Part shown: positions 16,632 through 25,381 of the stretch, in pieces
Layout: each line of letters begins with the position of its first letter
Numbering within the stretch: the first letter of the stretch is position 1
Source: Schaalia odontolytica
GTDB lineage: Bacteria > Actinomycetota > Actinomycetes > Actinomycetales > Actinomycetaceae
Length of the DNA: 64,000 bases
Direction of reading: 5' to 3'
NCBI RefSeq assembly: GCF_031191545.1
Contig: NZ_CP133472.1
Coordinates: forward strand, 992,001-1,056,000
The notes under the pieces: model-generated
The model's database searches: none
What the model was told of the DNA's origin: nothing
Seen by the model: the letters and a program-made list of their open reading frames with translations, nothing else
Translations under genes and position numbers: made by a program

Positions 16632-18788
16632 TCACAGCATGCAGGACACGCAGCCCTCGACCTCCGTGCCCTCCAGGGCCATCTGGCGCAGACGCATGTA
16701 GTACAGGGTCTTAATGCCCTTCTTCCACGCGTAAATGTAGGACTTGTTCAGGTCACGCGTCGTCACCGTATCCGGGTAGAACAACGTGAGCGACAGGCCC
16801 TGATCCACGTGCTGCGTGGCCACCGCGTAGGTGTCGATGATCTTCTCCGGGCCGATCTCGTACGCATCCTGGTAGTACTGAAGGTTCTCGTTCGACATGT
16901 AGGGCGCCGGGTAGTAGACGCGGCCGATCTTGCCTTCCTTGCGGATCTCCACGCGGGAGACGATCGGGTGGATCGACGACGTCGAGTTGTTGATGTAGGA
17001 GATCGAACCCGTCGGAGGCACGGCCTGCAGGTTCTGGTTGTACATGCCGTACTTGGCGACGTCGGCCGCCAGGGCCTCCCAGTCCGCCTGGGTCGGAACC
17101 TTGATCGACGAGGCGGCGAGCAGCTCACGGCACTTGTCCGTCGTAGGTGCCCACTCCTCGTCAATGTACTTGCGGAAGAACTCCCCCGACGCGTACTTCG
17201 ACTCCTCGAAGCCCTCGAAGGACTCACCCCGCTCGCGCGCGATCGTGCACGAGGCCTTGATCGCCTCGAACAGGACCGTCATGAAGTACATGTTCGTGAA
17301 GTCCAGAGCCTCCTCGGACCCGTAGTGCACGTGCTCGCGCGCCAGGTAACCGTGCAGGTTCATCTGACCCAGGCCGATCGCGTGACTCATCGCGTTGCCG
17401 CGGGCAATCGACGGCACCGAGCAGATATCCGACAGGTCCGAGACGGCCGTAAGGCCACGGATCGCCATCTCGATCGACTTAGAGAAGTCCGGGGAATCCA
17501 TGGTCTTCGCGATGTTGAGCGAGCCCAGGTTGCAGGAGATGTCCTTGCCGACGTGGTCGTAGGACAGGTCGTCCTTGTAGGTCGAGGCCTCGGACACCTG
17601 CAGGATCTCCGAGCACAGGTTCGACATGGTAATGCGGCCCTTGATCGGGTTCGCCTTATTCACCGTATCCTCGAAGACGATGTAGGGGTAGCCCGACTCG
17701 AACTGGATCTCCGCGATCGTCTGGAAGAAGCGACGAGCGTTGATCTTGCGCTTGTGGATGCGCCCGTCGTCCACCATCTCGTGGTACTTCTCCGTCACCG
17801 AGATCTCGGAGAAGGGCACGCCGTACACGCGCTCCACATCGTAGGGGCTGAACAGGTACATGTCTTCGTTCTTGCGGGCCAGCTCGAACGTAATGTCGGG
17901 GATGACGACGCCCAGGGACAGCGTCTTGATCCGGATCTTCTCGTCCGCGTTCTCACGCTTGGTGTCCAGGAACTGCATGATGTCCGGGTGGTGCGCGTGC
18001 AGGTAGACAGCGCCCGCGCCCTGACGCGCACCCAGCTGATTCGCGTAGGAGAAGGAGTCCTCAAGCAGCTTCATGACGGGCACGACGCCGCTGGACTGGT
18101 TCTGGATCTTCTTGATCGGAGCACCCGACTCGCGCAGATTGGTGAGCTGCAGAGCGACGCCGCCGCCGCGCTTGGACAGCTGCAGCGCGGAGTTGATGCC
18201 TCGAGCGATCGACTCCATGTTGTCCTCGATGCGCAGCAGGAAGCAGGAGACCAGCTCGCCGCGCGCCGCCTTACCGGCATTGAGGAAGGTCGGGGTGGCC
18301 GGCTGGAAGCGACCCGTCATGATCTCGTCGACGAAGCTGCGGGCCAGCTCGATGTCGCCGCGCGCCAGGTACAAGGACACCATGGCGACGCGATCCTCGA
18401 AGCGCTCCAGGTAGCGCTTACCGTCGAAGGTCTTGAGCGTGTACGAGGTGTAGTACTTGAACGCACCCAGGAACGTCGGGAAGCGGAACTTGTGAGCGTA
18501 GGCCTGCTTATACAGTTCTTTGATGTCCGAGAAGTCGTACTGGTCCAGGACATGCTTCTCGTAGTATCCCTCGTCCACCAGGTACTTCAGCTTTTCTTCC
18601 AGGTCATGGAAGAACACCGTGTTCTGGTTGACATGCTGCAGGAAGTACTGGCGAGCAGCCGCACGGTCCGCGTCGAACTGGATGTGTCCGTTCGCGTCGT
18701 ACAGGTTAAGCTGCGCGTTCAGCGCGTGGTAGTCAAGCTCCGGGGAGAGAGCTTCCTCTACGCCTGTGTCGGTGTAGTTTTCTGCCAA
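16632..18788 (-). CDS. nrdE: Class Ib ribonucleoside-diphosphate reductase, alpha subunit
   Basis: 718 residues, the usual NrdE length. It reduces ribonucleoside diphosphates using a radical supplied by NrdF. Marks include [17 protein letters not shown] near residue 177 (first active-site cysteine), the substrate loop [17 protein letters not shown] near 388, [18 protein letters not shown] near 595, and the C-terminal redox pair in CVSCML, which NrdH reduces. The start is TTG, overlapping the end of nrdI by 31 bases, so the two genes are translationally coupled. nrdF is not adjacent; it lies 23.5 kb away on the other strand. Confidence 0.97.
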   Translation of the reverse strand: MAENYTDTGVEEALSPELDYHALNAQLNLYDANGHIQFDADRAAARQYFLQHVNQNTVFFHDLEEKLKYLVDEGYYEKHVLDQYDFSDIKELYKQAYAHKFRFPTFLGAFKYYTSYTLKTFDGKRYLERFEDRVAMVSLYLARGDIELARSFVDEIMTGRFQPATPTFLNAGKAARGELVSCFLLRIEDNMESIARGINSALQLSKRGGGVALQLTNLRESGAPIKKIQNQSSGVVPVMKLLEDSFSYANQLGARQGAGAVYLHAHHPDIMQFLDTKRENADEKIRIKTLSLGVVIPDITFELARKNEDMYLFSPYDVERVYGVPFSEISVTEKYHEMVDDGRIHKRKINARRFFQTIAEIQFESGYPYIVFEDTVNKANPIKGRITMSNLCSEILQVSEASTYKDDLSYDHVGKDISCNLGSLNIAKTMDSPDFSKSIEMAIRGLTAVSDLSDICSVPSIARGNAMSHAIGLGQMNLHGYLAREHVHYGSEEALDFTNMYFMTVLFEAIKASCTIARERGESFEGFEESKYASGEFFRKYIDEEWAPTTDKCRELLAASSIKVPTQADWEALAADVAKYGMYNQNLQAVPPTGSISYINNSTSSIHPIVSRVEIRKEGKIGRVYYPAPYMSNENLQYYQDAYEIGPEKIIDTYAVATQHVDQGLSLTLFYPDTVTTRDLNKSYIYAWKKGIKTLYYMRLRQMALEGTEVEGCVSCML

Positions 18789-19174
18789 AACTGTTCCAGT
18801 CCTTCGCGAACTCTGGAGACGTCCTCGGGCGTGCCGAGGAGCTCGAACTTATACATGTGGGGGACCCCCAGCTTGGCCGCGATGATGTCGCCCGCAATGC
18901 AGTAGGCCTTGCCGAAGTTAGTGTTTCCCGACGAAATGACGCCCCTACACAGGGCTCGATTCTCGGGGTTATTGAGGAACTTGATGACCTGTTTAGGTAC
19001 CGCTCCCTTGAGGTTGCCGCCACCATAGGTGGGCACAACAAGCACGTAGTCGTCGGTCACGCGCAGGGGTTCATCCTTGGGAAGCAACGGGATTCGCGCC
19101 GCCGGAAGGCCGAGTTTTTCAACAAAACGGCGGGTGTTACCCGTCGCCGACGAAAAGTAGACGACGCTGCCCAT
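18758..19174 (-). CDS. nrdI: Flavodoxin-like protein NrdI
   Basis: 138 residues. It supplies the oxidant that builds the dimanganese-tyrosyl radical in NrdF. The FMN-binding loop [14 protein letters not shown] is at 5-18 and the second loop VVPTYGGGN near 46-54. Start ATG 19174 has GGAAGGA upstream. It is cotranscribed with nrdE, whose start lies inside its 3' end. Confidence 0.96.
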   Translation of the reverse strand: MGSVVYFSSATGNTRRFVEKLGLPAARIPLLPKDEPLRVTDDYVLVVPTYGGGNLKGAVPKQVIKFLNNPENRALCRGVISSGNTNFGKAYCIAGDIIAAKLGVPHMYKFELLGTPEDVSRVREGLEQFWQKTTPTQA

Positions 19175-19497
19175 GGTGATCCTTCCTGCTTGGCGGGATG
19201 CTGAACCTCTAGTGTCTCACCCCCGAGGCCCGGACGGGGTTGCCTTGCTCGCGTGTCCCATGTGGGATGATCGACGCACCCAGCTCGGCGGGTGAGCATG
19301 ATCGTCGGGGTGCGCATGAGGTCTTGGGCGGCCTGCACTCACGGCCGGTCGGCCCACGATTCCCCCTGTTTCAACCAAGGGTTCACTCCCCGCTCATTCG
19401 AGTGTATCCACGCCGTTTTCGAAGGGTGCGCCCCGGCCTCGGCCCTGCCCAGATACGCGAAAGTCCCGGCCTCGCGGCCGGGACTTGTCGGCGCGAC
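19175..19497. other. Spacer between nrdH and nrdI
   Basis: 323 bp. It holds the nrdH terminator (19461-19486) and presumably the nrdIE promoter, for which I cannot point to clear -35/-10 elements. A one-mismatch copy of the GACGAGGCCGGGG word lies at 19430-19442. No gene is seen. Confidence 0.5.
19461..19486 (-). terminator. nrdH terminator hairpin
   Basis: Perfect 11-bp stem with a four-base loop, beginning 11 bases after the nrdH stop. There is no U-tract. It separates nrdH from nrdIE. Confidence 0.75.
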
Positions 19498-19749
19498 TCA
19501 GGCCTGCAGCGCCAGGGAGGCGGCTGCGGCGGCGACGGCCTTGATGCGGTCGGGACGGAAGCCGGACCAGTGGTCATCGCCGGCCACGACAACGGGGGCC
19601 TGCTGGTAGCCGAGGCCCTTAATGAAGGCGAGGGATTCCGCGTCCTGGGTGACGTCAATCTTCTCGTAGGAGACGCCCTGCTTGTCGAGGGCGCGGTAGG
19701 TCGCGTCGCACTGGGGGCAGCGGGGCTTGGAGTAGACGGTGATCGACAT
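19498..19749 (-). CDS. nrdH: Glutaredoxin-like electron donor NrdH
   Basis: 83 residues. A thioredoxin-fold protein with the CPQC active site at about 11-14 (YSKPRCPQC), the NrdH family CXXC. It passes electrons from thioredoxin reductase to NrdE. The end WSGFRPDRIKA is the family's conserved WSGFRPD motif. ATG 19749 is chosen because AAGGAG lies 9 bases upstream and it starts right at the fold; the 26-codon extension is not supported. A DnaA-box cluster and a weak NrdR-like pair lie upstream. Confidence 0.96.
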   Translation of the reverse strand: MSITVYSKPRCPQCDATYRALDKQGVSYEKIDVTQDAESLAFIKGLGYQQAPVVVAGDDHWSGFRPDRIKAVAAAAASLALQA

Positions 19750-19823
19750 GTTCGTGTCTCCTTGCGGCTCAAGGCCGGACGTTGGCATCCTGTGTTGGCT
19801 TTCTAGCGGCTCGTTCGCCGCGA

Positions 19824-19879
19824 ACACAACAACACTACACCTCGTGGCCGCTCACGCAAGCGACCCCTAGATGTTGTGT
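19824..19879 (-). promoter_or_regulatory. Possible NrdR-like box pair upstream of nrdH
   Basis: On the minus strand 19864-19879 reads ACACAACATCTAGGGG, similar in its left half to the NrdR consensus ACACWATATMTWGTGT. 19824-19839 has a weaker match. Their start-to-start distance is 40 bp, longer than the usual 31-32 bp, so this is tentative. Confidence 0.3.
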
Positions 19880-19892
19880 CTACCTCCCCGAC

Positions 19893-20103
19893 TGTGGATG
19901 AGGTCAGAGGGGTCTGTGGACGGAGCGGTCGGTCAGGATCCCGGAGGGGACACACGGGTTTGTCGAGCCCCCATCGAGGGTGCGCGAAGATGCGCGCAAA
20001 CATTGAGGTTTGCGACTAACCTTCGCGCATATCGAGTAGCTCTCAACACCCCCACACACACCTGTGCATCCTGTGGACGACCACACCACCACCCTGTGCA
20101 TAA
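19893..20103 (-). promoter_or_regulatory. Cluster of five DnaA-box-like sites upstream of nrdH
   Basis: TGTGGATGA (19893-19901), TGTGGACGG (19915-19923), TGTGCATCC (20063-20071), TGTGGACGA (20072-20080) and TGTGCATAA (20095-20103). All face the same way. The last is the exact complement of TTATGCACA. The first, second and fourth fit the relaxed high-GC actinobacterial form (T/C)(T/C)(G/A)TCCACA. No dnaA or dnaN adjoins, so a regulatory or DnaA-titrating role fits better than an origin. Confidence 0.55.
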
Positions 20104-20174
20104 CCACCTTCCAACCACGCAAAAAATGTCGAGCGTCACACCTAGCTTTGGGCCCTATGGGCGTGTCGCACCCA

Positions 20175-20214
20175 TACATCTAGGGGTCGTTGGGGACGAG
20201 GTGCCCTAGATGTA
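20175..20214. repeat. Inverted repeat TACATCTAGGG / CCCTAGATGTA
   Basis: Perfect 11-base arms at 20175-20185 and 20204-20214. Related words occur at 19865-19874 and 20341-20350. No gene is seen between 19750 and 20397 otherwise. Confidence 0.5.
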
Positions 20215-20398
20215 GGGATCGGCGACGTTGTCACCAAAATAGACCGAATCGTGCGGATACCCCGTTGAAGGGGCCCTGCGCGAGGCACCCACAGGCAGCC
20301 CCGACGGCCATTGCACCCTCGGTCTCGGGTCCTGGGCGCGCCCTAGATATAGGCATCGCACTCCAGGCGCCCCTTCCGGCTGCTCTCGACGGGCAGAC

Positions 20399-20944
20399 GA
20401 AACCCACGACACCACTGACAGCCCCGCCCAACCCACACACGAAACCCACAGCACCACCGCCAGCCCCGCCCAGCCCGCACGCGAAACCCGCGGCACCACT
20501 GCCGGCGAAAAGTGCACCAGAAACGGCCGTTTCTCACCGACGATGGTGCCAGCGGTTTCAGAACGAACACAACCCGCACCAACAGAGGCGCATCCGGTTT
20601 CAGAACGAGCAAAACCCACGACACCACCACCAGCCCCGACCGACCCGCACACGAAACCCACGGCACCACTGCCAGCCCCGCCCAACCCACACATGAAACC
20701 CGCGGCACCACTGCCGGCGAAAAGTGCACCAGAAACGGCCGTTTCTCACCGACGATGGTGCCAGCGGTTTCAGAACGAACACAACCCGCACCAACAGAGG
20801 CGCATCCGGTTTCACAACGAGCAAAACCCGCACCAACAGAGGCGCATCCGGTTTCAGAACGAACACAACCCGCACCAACAGAGGCGCATCCGGTTTCACA
20901 ACGAGCAAAACCCGCACCAACAGAGGCGCATCCGGTTTCAGACA
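20399..20944. repeat. R3 box array, locus 1 (42-bp period, direct then inverted boxes)
   Basis: Box consensus is GAAACC-NNN-G-N-CACCNCTG. Plus-strand boxes start at 20399, 20441 and 20483 (42 bp apart). Minus-strand boxes have 5' ends at 20559 and 20601. A second set has direct boxes at 20611 (degenerate), 20653 and 20695 and inverted boxes at 20771, 20813, 20855, 20897 and 20939. Last direct to first inverted is 76 bp in both sets. The palindrome AGAAACGGCCGTTTCT sits at each orientation switch. About 110 bp (20506-20616 and 20716-20826) is duplicated. No plausible protein is encoded: all frames give repetitive peptides. Confidence 0.9.
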
Positions 20945-20954
20945 GCCCGGGCAG

Positions 20955-21060
20955 GCGCCTGGAACGTGGGGCCTGGCCGCGCTTCAAGACGACGCTCCGA
21001 GCGAAGCTCGCAGGGCGGACGGCCGAGGCGGGCGTGCCGCCGCCCGGGTGCACACCAAGC
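20955..21060. repeat. GC-rich mosaic repeat, copy 3
   Basis: Carries GGGCCTGGCCG, the core CCGAGCGAAGCTCGC at 20997-21011, and GCCGCCGCCC at 21036-21045. Order and spacing resemble copies 1 and 2. It directly follows the R3 array and precedes the end of the patatin-like gene. Confidence 0.65.
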
Positions 21061-21144
21061 GGCGACACTAAGAGGCGACACTTCGCTGCGACCGCAGACC
21101 TGGCGATGCAGCAAGCGCCGCCGGAACACGGGCAGAAAGAACCC

Positions 21145-22077
21145 CTACAGCCCGAGAAACGCCTTGATCGCGGGCATCTCGCGCACGGCCTGCACGAGGC
21201 CAGCACGATACGTTGCCTCCAGGCGTTCGCGCCGCGACTCGGTGTTGTTAATCCACAGGTTGTCGGGAGCGAACACGTAGGCCTGGCCTCGTTCTTCGAG
21301 CTTGAAGAGGAGGCGACGTCCCGCGTTGTAGCGGTCGGGACGACGAGCCACACCCTCGAACACGGAAGGGAACTGACGGTAGGCGGTGCGCAAGAGGGCA
21401 CCAACGCTGGCGGGCATGGGGCCCTTGACATAGTCGCGGGGCCGAGTGAGGACGACAAGAAGCTTGCGGTAGCCCTCGCGCAGGGGCTGATCGAAGGGCA
21501 GGCCGCCGTTGGGGCCGAGCGCGCCATCGACGTAGGTGTCGCCGTCGATGTCGACGGGCGGCATGAGGATGGGCAGCGTGGAGGAGGCTCGGATGATGGG
21601 TCCGAGCGTGTCCAGGGTGCTCATTTCTTCCTTGGAGAACCAGCGGACCTGCCCACGCGACGCGTTGAAGGTAGCGACGCGGGTGGTCGCCGGGTTCGCC
21701 AGGAAGGCGTCCATGTTGAAGGGCAGGATCCCGTCGGGGTAGCAGATCCGCTCGTAGATGTACTCGGCGTTGAAGTAGCCGTGGCCCTTGCGGAAATGCT
21801 TGAGTCCGCCAAACTCGGGGTCTTCGACAAGGTCGACGAAAGTGTCGTGCGAGCGGGCGGCGTCGCGGGAGGTGAAGTTGCACAGGTGGCTGGAGCCCGC
21901 GGAGACGCCGGAGATGTGGGGGAAGTTGATGCCTTCGGCGATGAGTCGGCTCACGAGCGCGGCCGTGTAGGCGTTGCGCATGCCGCCGCCTTCGAACACG
22001 AGGGCGGTGTCGTCGATGGTGACCATCGTGGCGATGGATTCCTCGGGGGTCGGGTAGTGCTCTGGCGTTTCCTTCAC
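21145..22077 (-). CDS. Patatin-like phospholipase family protein (YjjU/RssA type)
   Basis: 310 residues, GTG start. A serine lipid acyl hydrolase of the patatin fold with a Ser-Asp dyad. The oxyanion loop FEGGGMRNAYTA is at about 29-40, the nucleophile elbow GVSAGSS near 58-64 and the catalytic Asp in VDGALG near 188-193. There is no signal peptide or membrane segment, so it should act in the cytoplasm or on the inner membrane face. Physiological substrate unknown. It is followed, across the R3 array, by nrdH. Confidence 0.9.
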   Translation of the reverse strand: MKETPEHYPTPEESIATMVTIDDTALVFEGGGMRNAYTAALVSRLIAEGINFPHISGVSAGSSHLCNFTSRDAARSHDTFVDLVEDPEFGGLKHFRKGHGYFNAEYIYERICYPDGILPFNMDAFLANPATTRVATFNASRGQVRWFSKEEMSTLDTLGPIIRASSTLPILMPPVDIDGDTYVDGALGPNGGLPFDQPLREGYRKLLVVLTRPRDYVKGPMPASVGALLRTAYRQFPSVFEGVARRPDRYNAGRRLLFKLEERGQAYVFAPDNLWINNTESRRERLEATYRAGLVQAVREMPAIKAFLGL

Positions 22078-22105
22078 GTTTCGACCCTACCGCCGCACCT
22101 TCAAC

Positions 22106-22684
22106 CTACGCGCGCGTACGCCCTGTGAAGACCACGTAGTGGTAGAAGAAGAAGCGGAAAGCGGTACCCAGGGCGAAGCCGACGACGTAGACGGCAATGT
22201 TGTCGGCCAGCGCCGAGGTGAACCCAAGGATGTGGTGGGTGAACAGCAGACAGAACTGGGAGATGCCGATGCCGCAGGCGTTCGCGAAGAAGAAGAGGAT
22301 GGCCTCGCGCGTAGCATTGTCCCGCGTGCGTCCGCGGTAGGTCCACAGGCGGTTGGCGATCCACGAGTACAGGGTCGCGGTCGCGGCGGCGACGAATTGC
22401 GCGGTGTTGGGGTGCCCGGCGAGGAAGCCGAGGGGCCCGTGCTGGAGCAGGTTGAACAGGCCTGCGTCGACAACGTAGGCGGTGGCCCCGACCATGCCGA
22501 ATTGGATGAACTCGCGCACCCAGGCGAGGAGTCGGCGCGTCAGGCTCAGGGACGAGGCCGGGGCCGCTCCCCCGCCGCTCTGCCCTCGGGTGCCGGGCTG
22601 GGGACGAGGCGCGGACGGGTCCGCGAGCGCCGCGGGTTCGAGCGCGGCAGCGGATCCGCGCGCGGGAGCTTGTTCATCGTTCAC
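22106..22684 (-). CDS. GtrA-like membrane protein
   Basis: About 192 residues with four membrane helices after a Pro/Ala/Gly-rich N-terminal linker of about 45 residues. The segment QFGMVGATAYVVDAGLFNLL and ending FRFFFYHYVVFTGR are typical of the GtrA/DPMS family, which is linked to flipping or transfer of lipid-linked sugars. The start is uncertain: GTG 22684 has a Shine-Dalgarno-like AGGGGA directly abutting it, while ATG 22729 has GAGGTGG at better spacing but would leave only 28 bp to the divergent gene. The linker holds an exact GACGAGGCCGGGG word (22551-22563). Confidence 0.85.
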   Translation of the reverse strand: MNDEQAPARGSAAALEPAALADPSAPRPQPGTRGQSGGGAAPASSLSLTRRLLAWVREFIQFGMVGATAYVVDAGLFNLLQHGPLGFLAGHPNTAQFVAAATATLYSWIANRLWTYRGRTRDNATREAILFFFANACGIGISQFCLLFTHHILGFTSALADNIAVYVVGFALGTAFRFFFYHYVVFTGRTRA

Positions 22685-22757
22685 TCCCCTAGTCTCGCAC
22701 GGCCTCACCACTGTTTCGTGGATCCCCATCAGTTGGCCCACCTCTAAGATGGTCCCC

Positions 22758-25181
22758 ATGACTGACACGACTACGCGTGAGGCGTCTAATGCCTCGTCGA
22801 TGAACACTCCCCCGGTTGCCCCGAAGCGTTACGGATACCGGGTGCGCGACCAGTTCGGGCAGCATTTTGATGACCCGTGGGATTGGTTGCGCGACGCAGA
22901 CAACCCCGAGGTCAGGGCTCATTTGGAGGCGGAGAACGCGTGGGCGGACACGGTGACGGCGCCGACGCGCGAGGCGGCGGCGCGCCTCGTGGAGGAGGTC
23001 AAGACCTCCACGGCGCTCACCGACGTGACGGTTCCGATCCGTGAGGGCGAGTTCTGGTATTTCCGGCGTTTCGCGGAGGGCCAGTCGTACGCGACGCATC
23101 ACCGCGCGCCGGTGGAGCGCGACGAGGCAGGCGTGCCGATTCCGCTCGTCCCCCAACCGGGCGTACCCACGCCGGGCGAGGAGCTCCTCGTCGATGAGAA
23201 CGAGTGGGCGCGAGGGCAGGAGTTTTTCCGCCTGGCGGACATGTACCCGTCCCCGGATGGGCGCCTGATCGCGTGGGCGCGGGACACAAGCGGGGATGAG
23301 CGCTACACGTGGGTCGTGCAGGAGGCCTCGGGGCGCGTCATCGACGAGGCCGTGGTGGACGCCGGGTACAGCTTCGCGTGGGCGGATGATTCCGCGTCCT
23401 TTATCTACATGGGCGTGGACGACGCGTGGCGCGCGTGCGACGTGTGGTTGCACCGCGTGGGCACGCCGCGCGAGGCCGACGAGCTGCTGTTGGTCGAGCC
23501 GGACGAGGGCTTCGAGATGGGGTTCGCGCCCTCGGGTTTCCCGGGGCACGTCGTCATTCACGCCTCGTCGTCGACGGCGGGCCGCGCGTGGCTGTGGCTG
23601 CCCGCCCACCCGTCCGTGCGCCCGCTGCCGCTGATGCCGGTGCGCCCGCGCACGCTGGTGTCGGCGGATTCGGCGGGCGACCGCCTGTTCATCGTCCATA
23701 CGGGGTTGACGCAGGAGGGCTCGCTCGCGCAGGCGATGCTGCCCGCAGGGGGGTCGCCCGAGGCCTTGGCGCGCCTCGGCGTCACGTCCTCCTCCGCGTT
23801 CTCGCGGGGTTCCCTGGCGGATCGCACGCCGGGCACTCCCCTGCCGGAGGACGAGCCCACGCCCCTCACGCCGTTTGAGTCCTGGGAGCCGCTGCGCAGC
23901 CCCGGCCCCGGCGAGCGCATCACCGACGTCGAGGCTCACGCGGACTACGTGGCGCTCTCGCTTCGTTCGGGCTCTCTGACGCAGGTCGACGTGTGGGATC
24001 GCCGCGAACCCTCGCCCACGTGGCGGCGCGTGGAGGTCGACGCCCCGGTGCGCACAATCGCGACCGTGCCGACCCCGTGGACCGATCCGCTGCGCGTGGA
24101 GTTCCAGTCGCAGACCGTGCCGCCCACAGTCGCGGAAGTTTCTCTGCCGACCCCGGCTCCGGCCTCGTCCCCCGAGGACCCCGAAGGCGCGGCCCTGACC
24201 GTGCGCACCCTGCGCACCCGCGAGGCCCCCGGCTGGGATCCGGCCGAGTTCGTCGAAGAGCGCGTGTGGGTGCTCGCGCGCGACGGCGCGACTCGCATCC
24301 CCGTGACCCTGATCCATCACCGGGACGCGCGCCCGGACGGGACGCACGCGGGCTGGCAAATCGGGTACGGCTCCTACGAGGTCAGCTACGACCCCGAGTT
24401 CGAGACCCTGCGTCTGCCGATCCTGCGCCGCGCCGTCTACGCGATCGCGCACGTGCGCGGCGGCGGCGAGATGGGCCGCGCCTGGTACGAGGACGGCAAG
24501 GAGCTGGTCAAGGAGCACACCTTCACGGACTTCATCGACGTGGCCGACTGGCTGGTGGACTCCGGGTGGGTGGCACCCGGCCGCCTCGTCGCCGAGGGAC
24601 GCAGCGCCGGTGGCCTCCTCATGGGCGCGGTTATCAACGCCGCGCCCGACCGCTTCCGCGCGATCCTGGCGGGCGTGCCCTTCGTGGACGCGCTCTCAAC
24701 GATCCTGGACCCGTCCCTGCCGCTGACCGTGGGCGAGTGGGAGGAGTGGGGCAACCCCCTAACCTCGCGCGCCGTGTTCGACGCGATGAGCCGCTACACG
24801 CCGTATGAGAACGTGCCCGACGGCGCGCTGCTGCCCGCGATCATGGCGACGACGTCGGTCAACGACACGCGCGTGGAGTTCGTCGAGCCCACCAAGTGGG
24901 TGCAGCGCCTACGCGAGGCGACCGGCCAGGTTCCCCCCACGGACGAGGCCGGGGCTGGGCAGCGCTGCAATTGCTGCGATTCGGGGGTGGCCGGGGAGGC
25001 AAGCGCGAGCGGGGAAGCCGGCCACGGCCTCGTCACCGCGCGCGACCCTCGAGAGCGGCCCATCATCCTGCGCACCGAGATGGTCGCCGGCCACGCCGGC
25101 CCATCAGGACGCGAGGGGCGGTGGGCGGCGCGCTGCGAGGAGTTCGCCTTCGCGCTCGGCCAGGTAGGTGTCTCCTTGTAA
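22758..25181 (+). CDS. ptrB: Oligopeptidase B (S9A serine peptidase)
   Basis: 807 residues. It cleaves short peptides after basic residues in the cytoplasm. An N-terminal beta-propeller domain (to about residue 520) is followed by an alpha/beta-hydrolase domain with Ser616 in EGRSAGG, Asp near 702 in SVNDTRVE and His near 778 in MVAGHAGPSGREG. YDPEFETLRLPILRRAVYAIAHVRGGGEMG-type sequence before the Ser is characteristic, as is HTFTDFIDVADWL. Relatives are about 680-720 residues. The extra length includes an Ala/Gly-rich insert at about 725-768 with CNCC, lying between the catalytic Asp and His. ATG 22758 is one of three close starts (22749, 22800); none has a strong ribosome site. Confidence 0.92.
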   Translation: MTDTTTREASNASSMNTPPVAPKRYGYRVRDQFGQHFDDPWDWLRDADNPEVRAHLEAENAWADTVTAPTREAAARLVEEVKTSTALTDVTVPIREGEFWYFRRFAEGQSYATHHRAPVERDEAGVPIPLVPQPGVPTPGEELLVDENEWARGQEFFRLADMYPSPDGRLIAWARDTSGDERYTWVVQEASGRVIDEAVVDAGYSFAWADDSASFIYMGVDDAWRACDVWLHRVGTPREADELLLVEPDEGFEMGFAPSGFPGHVVIHASSSTAGRAWLWLPAHPSVRPLPLMPVRPRTLVSADSAGDRLFIVHTGLTQEGSLAQAMLPAGGSPEALARLGVTSSSAFSRGSLADRTPGTPLPEDEPTPLTPFESWEPLRSPGPGERITDVEAHADYVALSLRSGSLTQVDVWDRREPSPTWRRVEVDAPVRTIATVPTPWTDPLRVEFQSQTVPPTVAEVSLPTPAPASSPEDPEGAALTVRTLRTREAPGWDPAEFVEERVWVLARDGATRIPVTLIHHRDARPDGTHAGWQIGYGSYEVSYDPEFETLRLPILRRAVYAIAHVRGGGEMGRAWYEDGKELVKEHTFTDFIDVADWLVDSGWVAPGRLVAEGRSAGGLLMGAVINAAPDRFRAILAGVPFVDALSTILDPSLPLTVGEWEEWGNPLTSRAVFDAMSRYTPYENVPDGALLPAIMATTSVNDTRVEFVEPTKWVQRLREATGQVPPTDEAGAGQRCNCCDSGVAGEASASGEAGHGLVTARDPRERPIILRTEMVAGHAGPSGREGRWAARCEEFAFALGQVGVSL

Positions 25182-25187
25182 CGGCTG

Positions 25188-25207
25188 CGGCCGCTTGCGA
25201 GCGGCCG
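25188..25207 (+). terminator. Probable ptrB terminator hairpin
   Basis: 8-bp stem CGGCCGCT/AGCGGCCG with a four-base loop, six bases after the ptrB stop, in the convergent spacer. Confidence 0.5.
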
Positions 25208-25381
25208 GGTTCGCTGTGCGGCGGCGTGGCTCGATCGCTCTGTCCCGGTGAGCACCGCCCGCATGCGGCGCCCTCTGGTCACGGGGTCAGTGTCCGTGAG
25301 CCATAGACGCCGGTGGGGGCGGTCTTCCTCGGAAGGCCACCCCTCTCGCCTTGCGCCACTGTGCCGTGTGGCAGCGCCGTG

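Noticed and set aside
16422-18905. 827-codon plus-strand frame over nrdE
   Set aside because: Leu/Arg/Val/His-rich antisense shadow of a highly conserved gene.
19893-20103. DnaA-box cluster as oriC
   Set aside because: No dnaA or dnaN flanks it, there is no AT-rich unwinding element, and gene order places the origin beyond the right edge near the ppiA side.
20399-20944. R3 array as a CRISPR array
   Set aside because: Repeats change orientation within the array, the spacers are partly repeated, the unit is not a uniform repeat of 24-40 bp, and no cas gene is near.
20343-21527. Long frames through the R3 array giving repeated peptides such as ETGCASVGAG or APTEAHPVS
   Set aside because: The repeats follow the DNA period (42 bp = 14 codons), exist in several frames and both strands, and lack start signals; non-coding repeats explain them better.
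22689-24518. 609-codon minus-strand frame over oligopeptidase B
   Set aside because: Arg/His/Ala-rich antisense product; ptrB has its catalytic triad on the plus strand.
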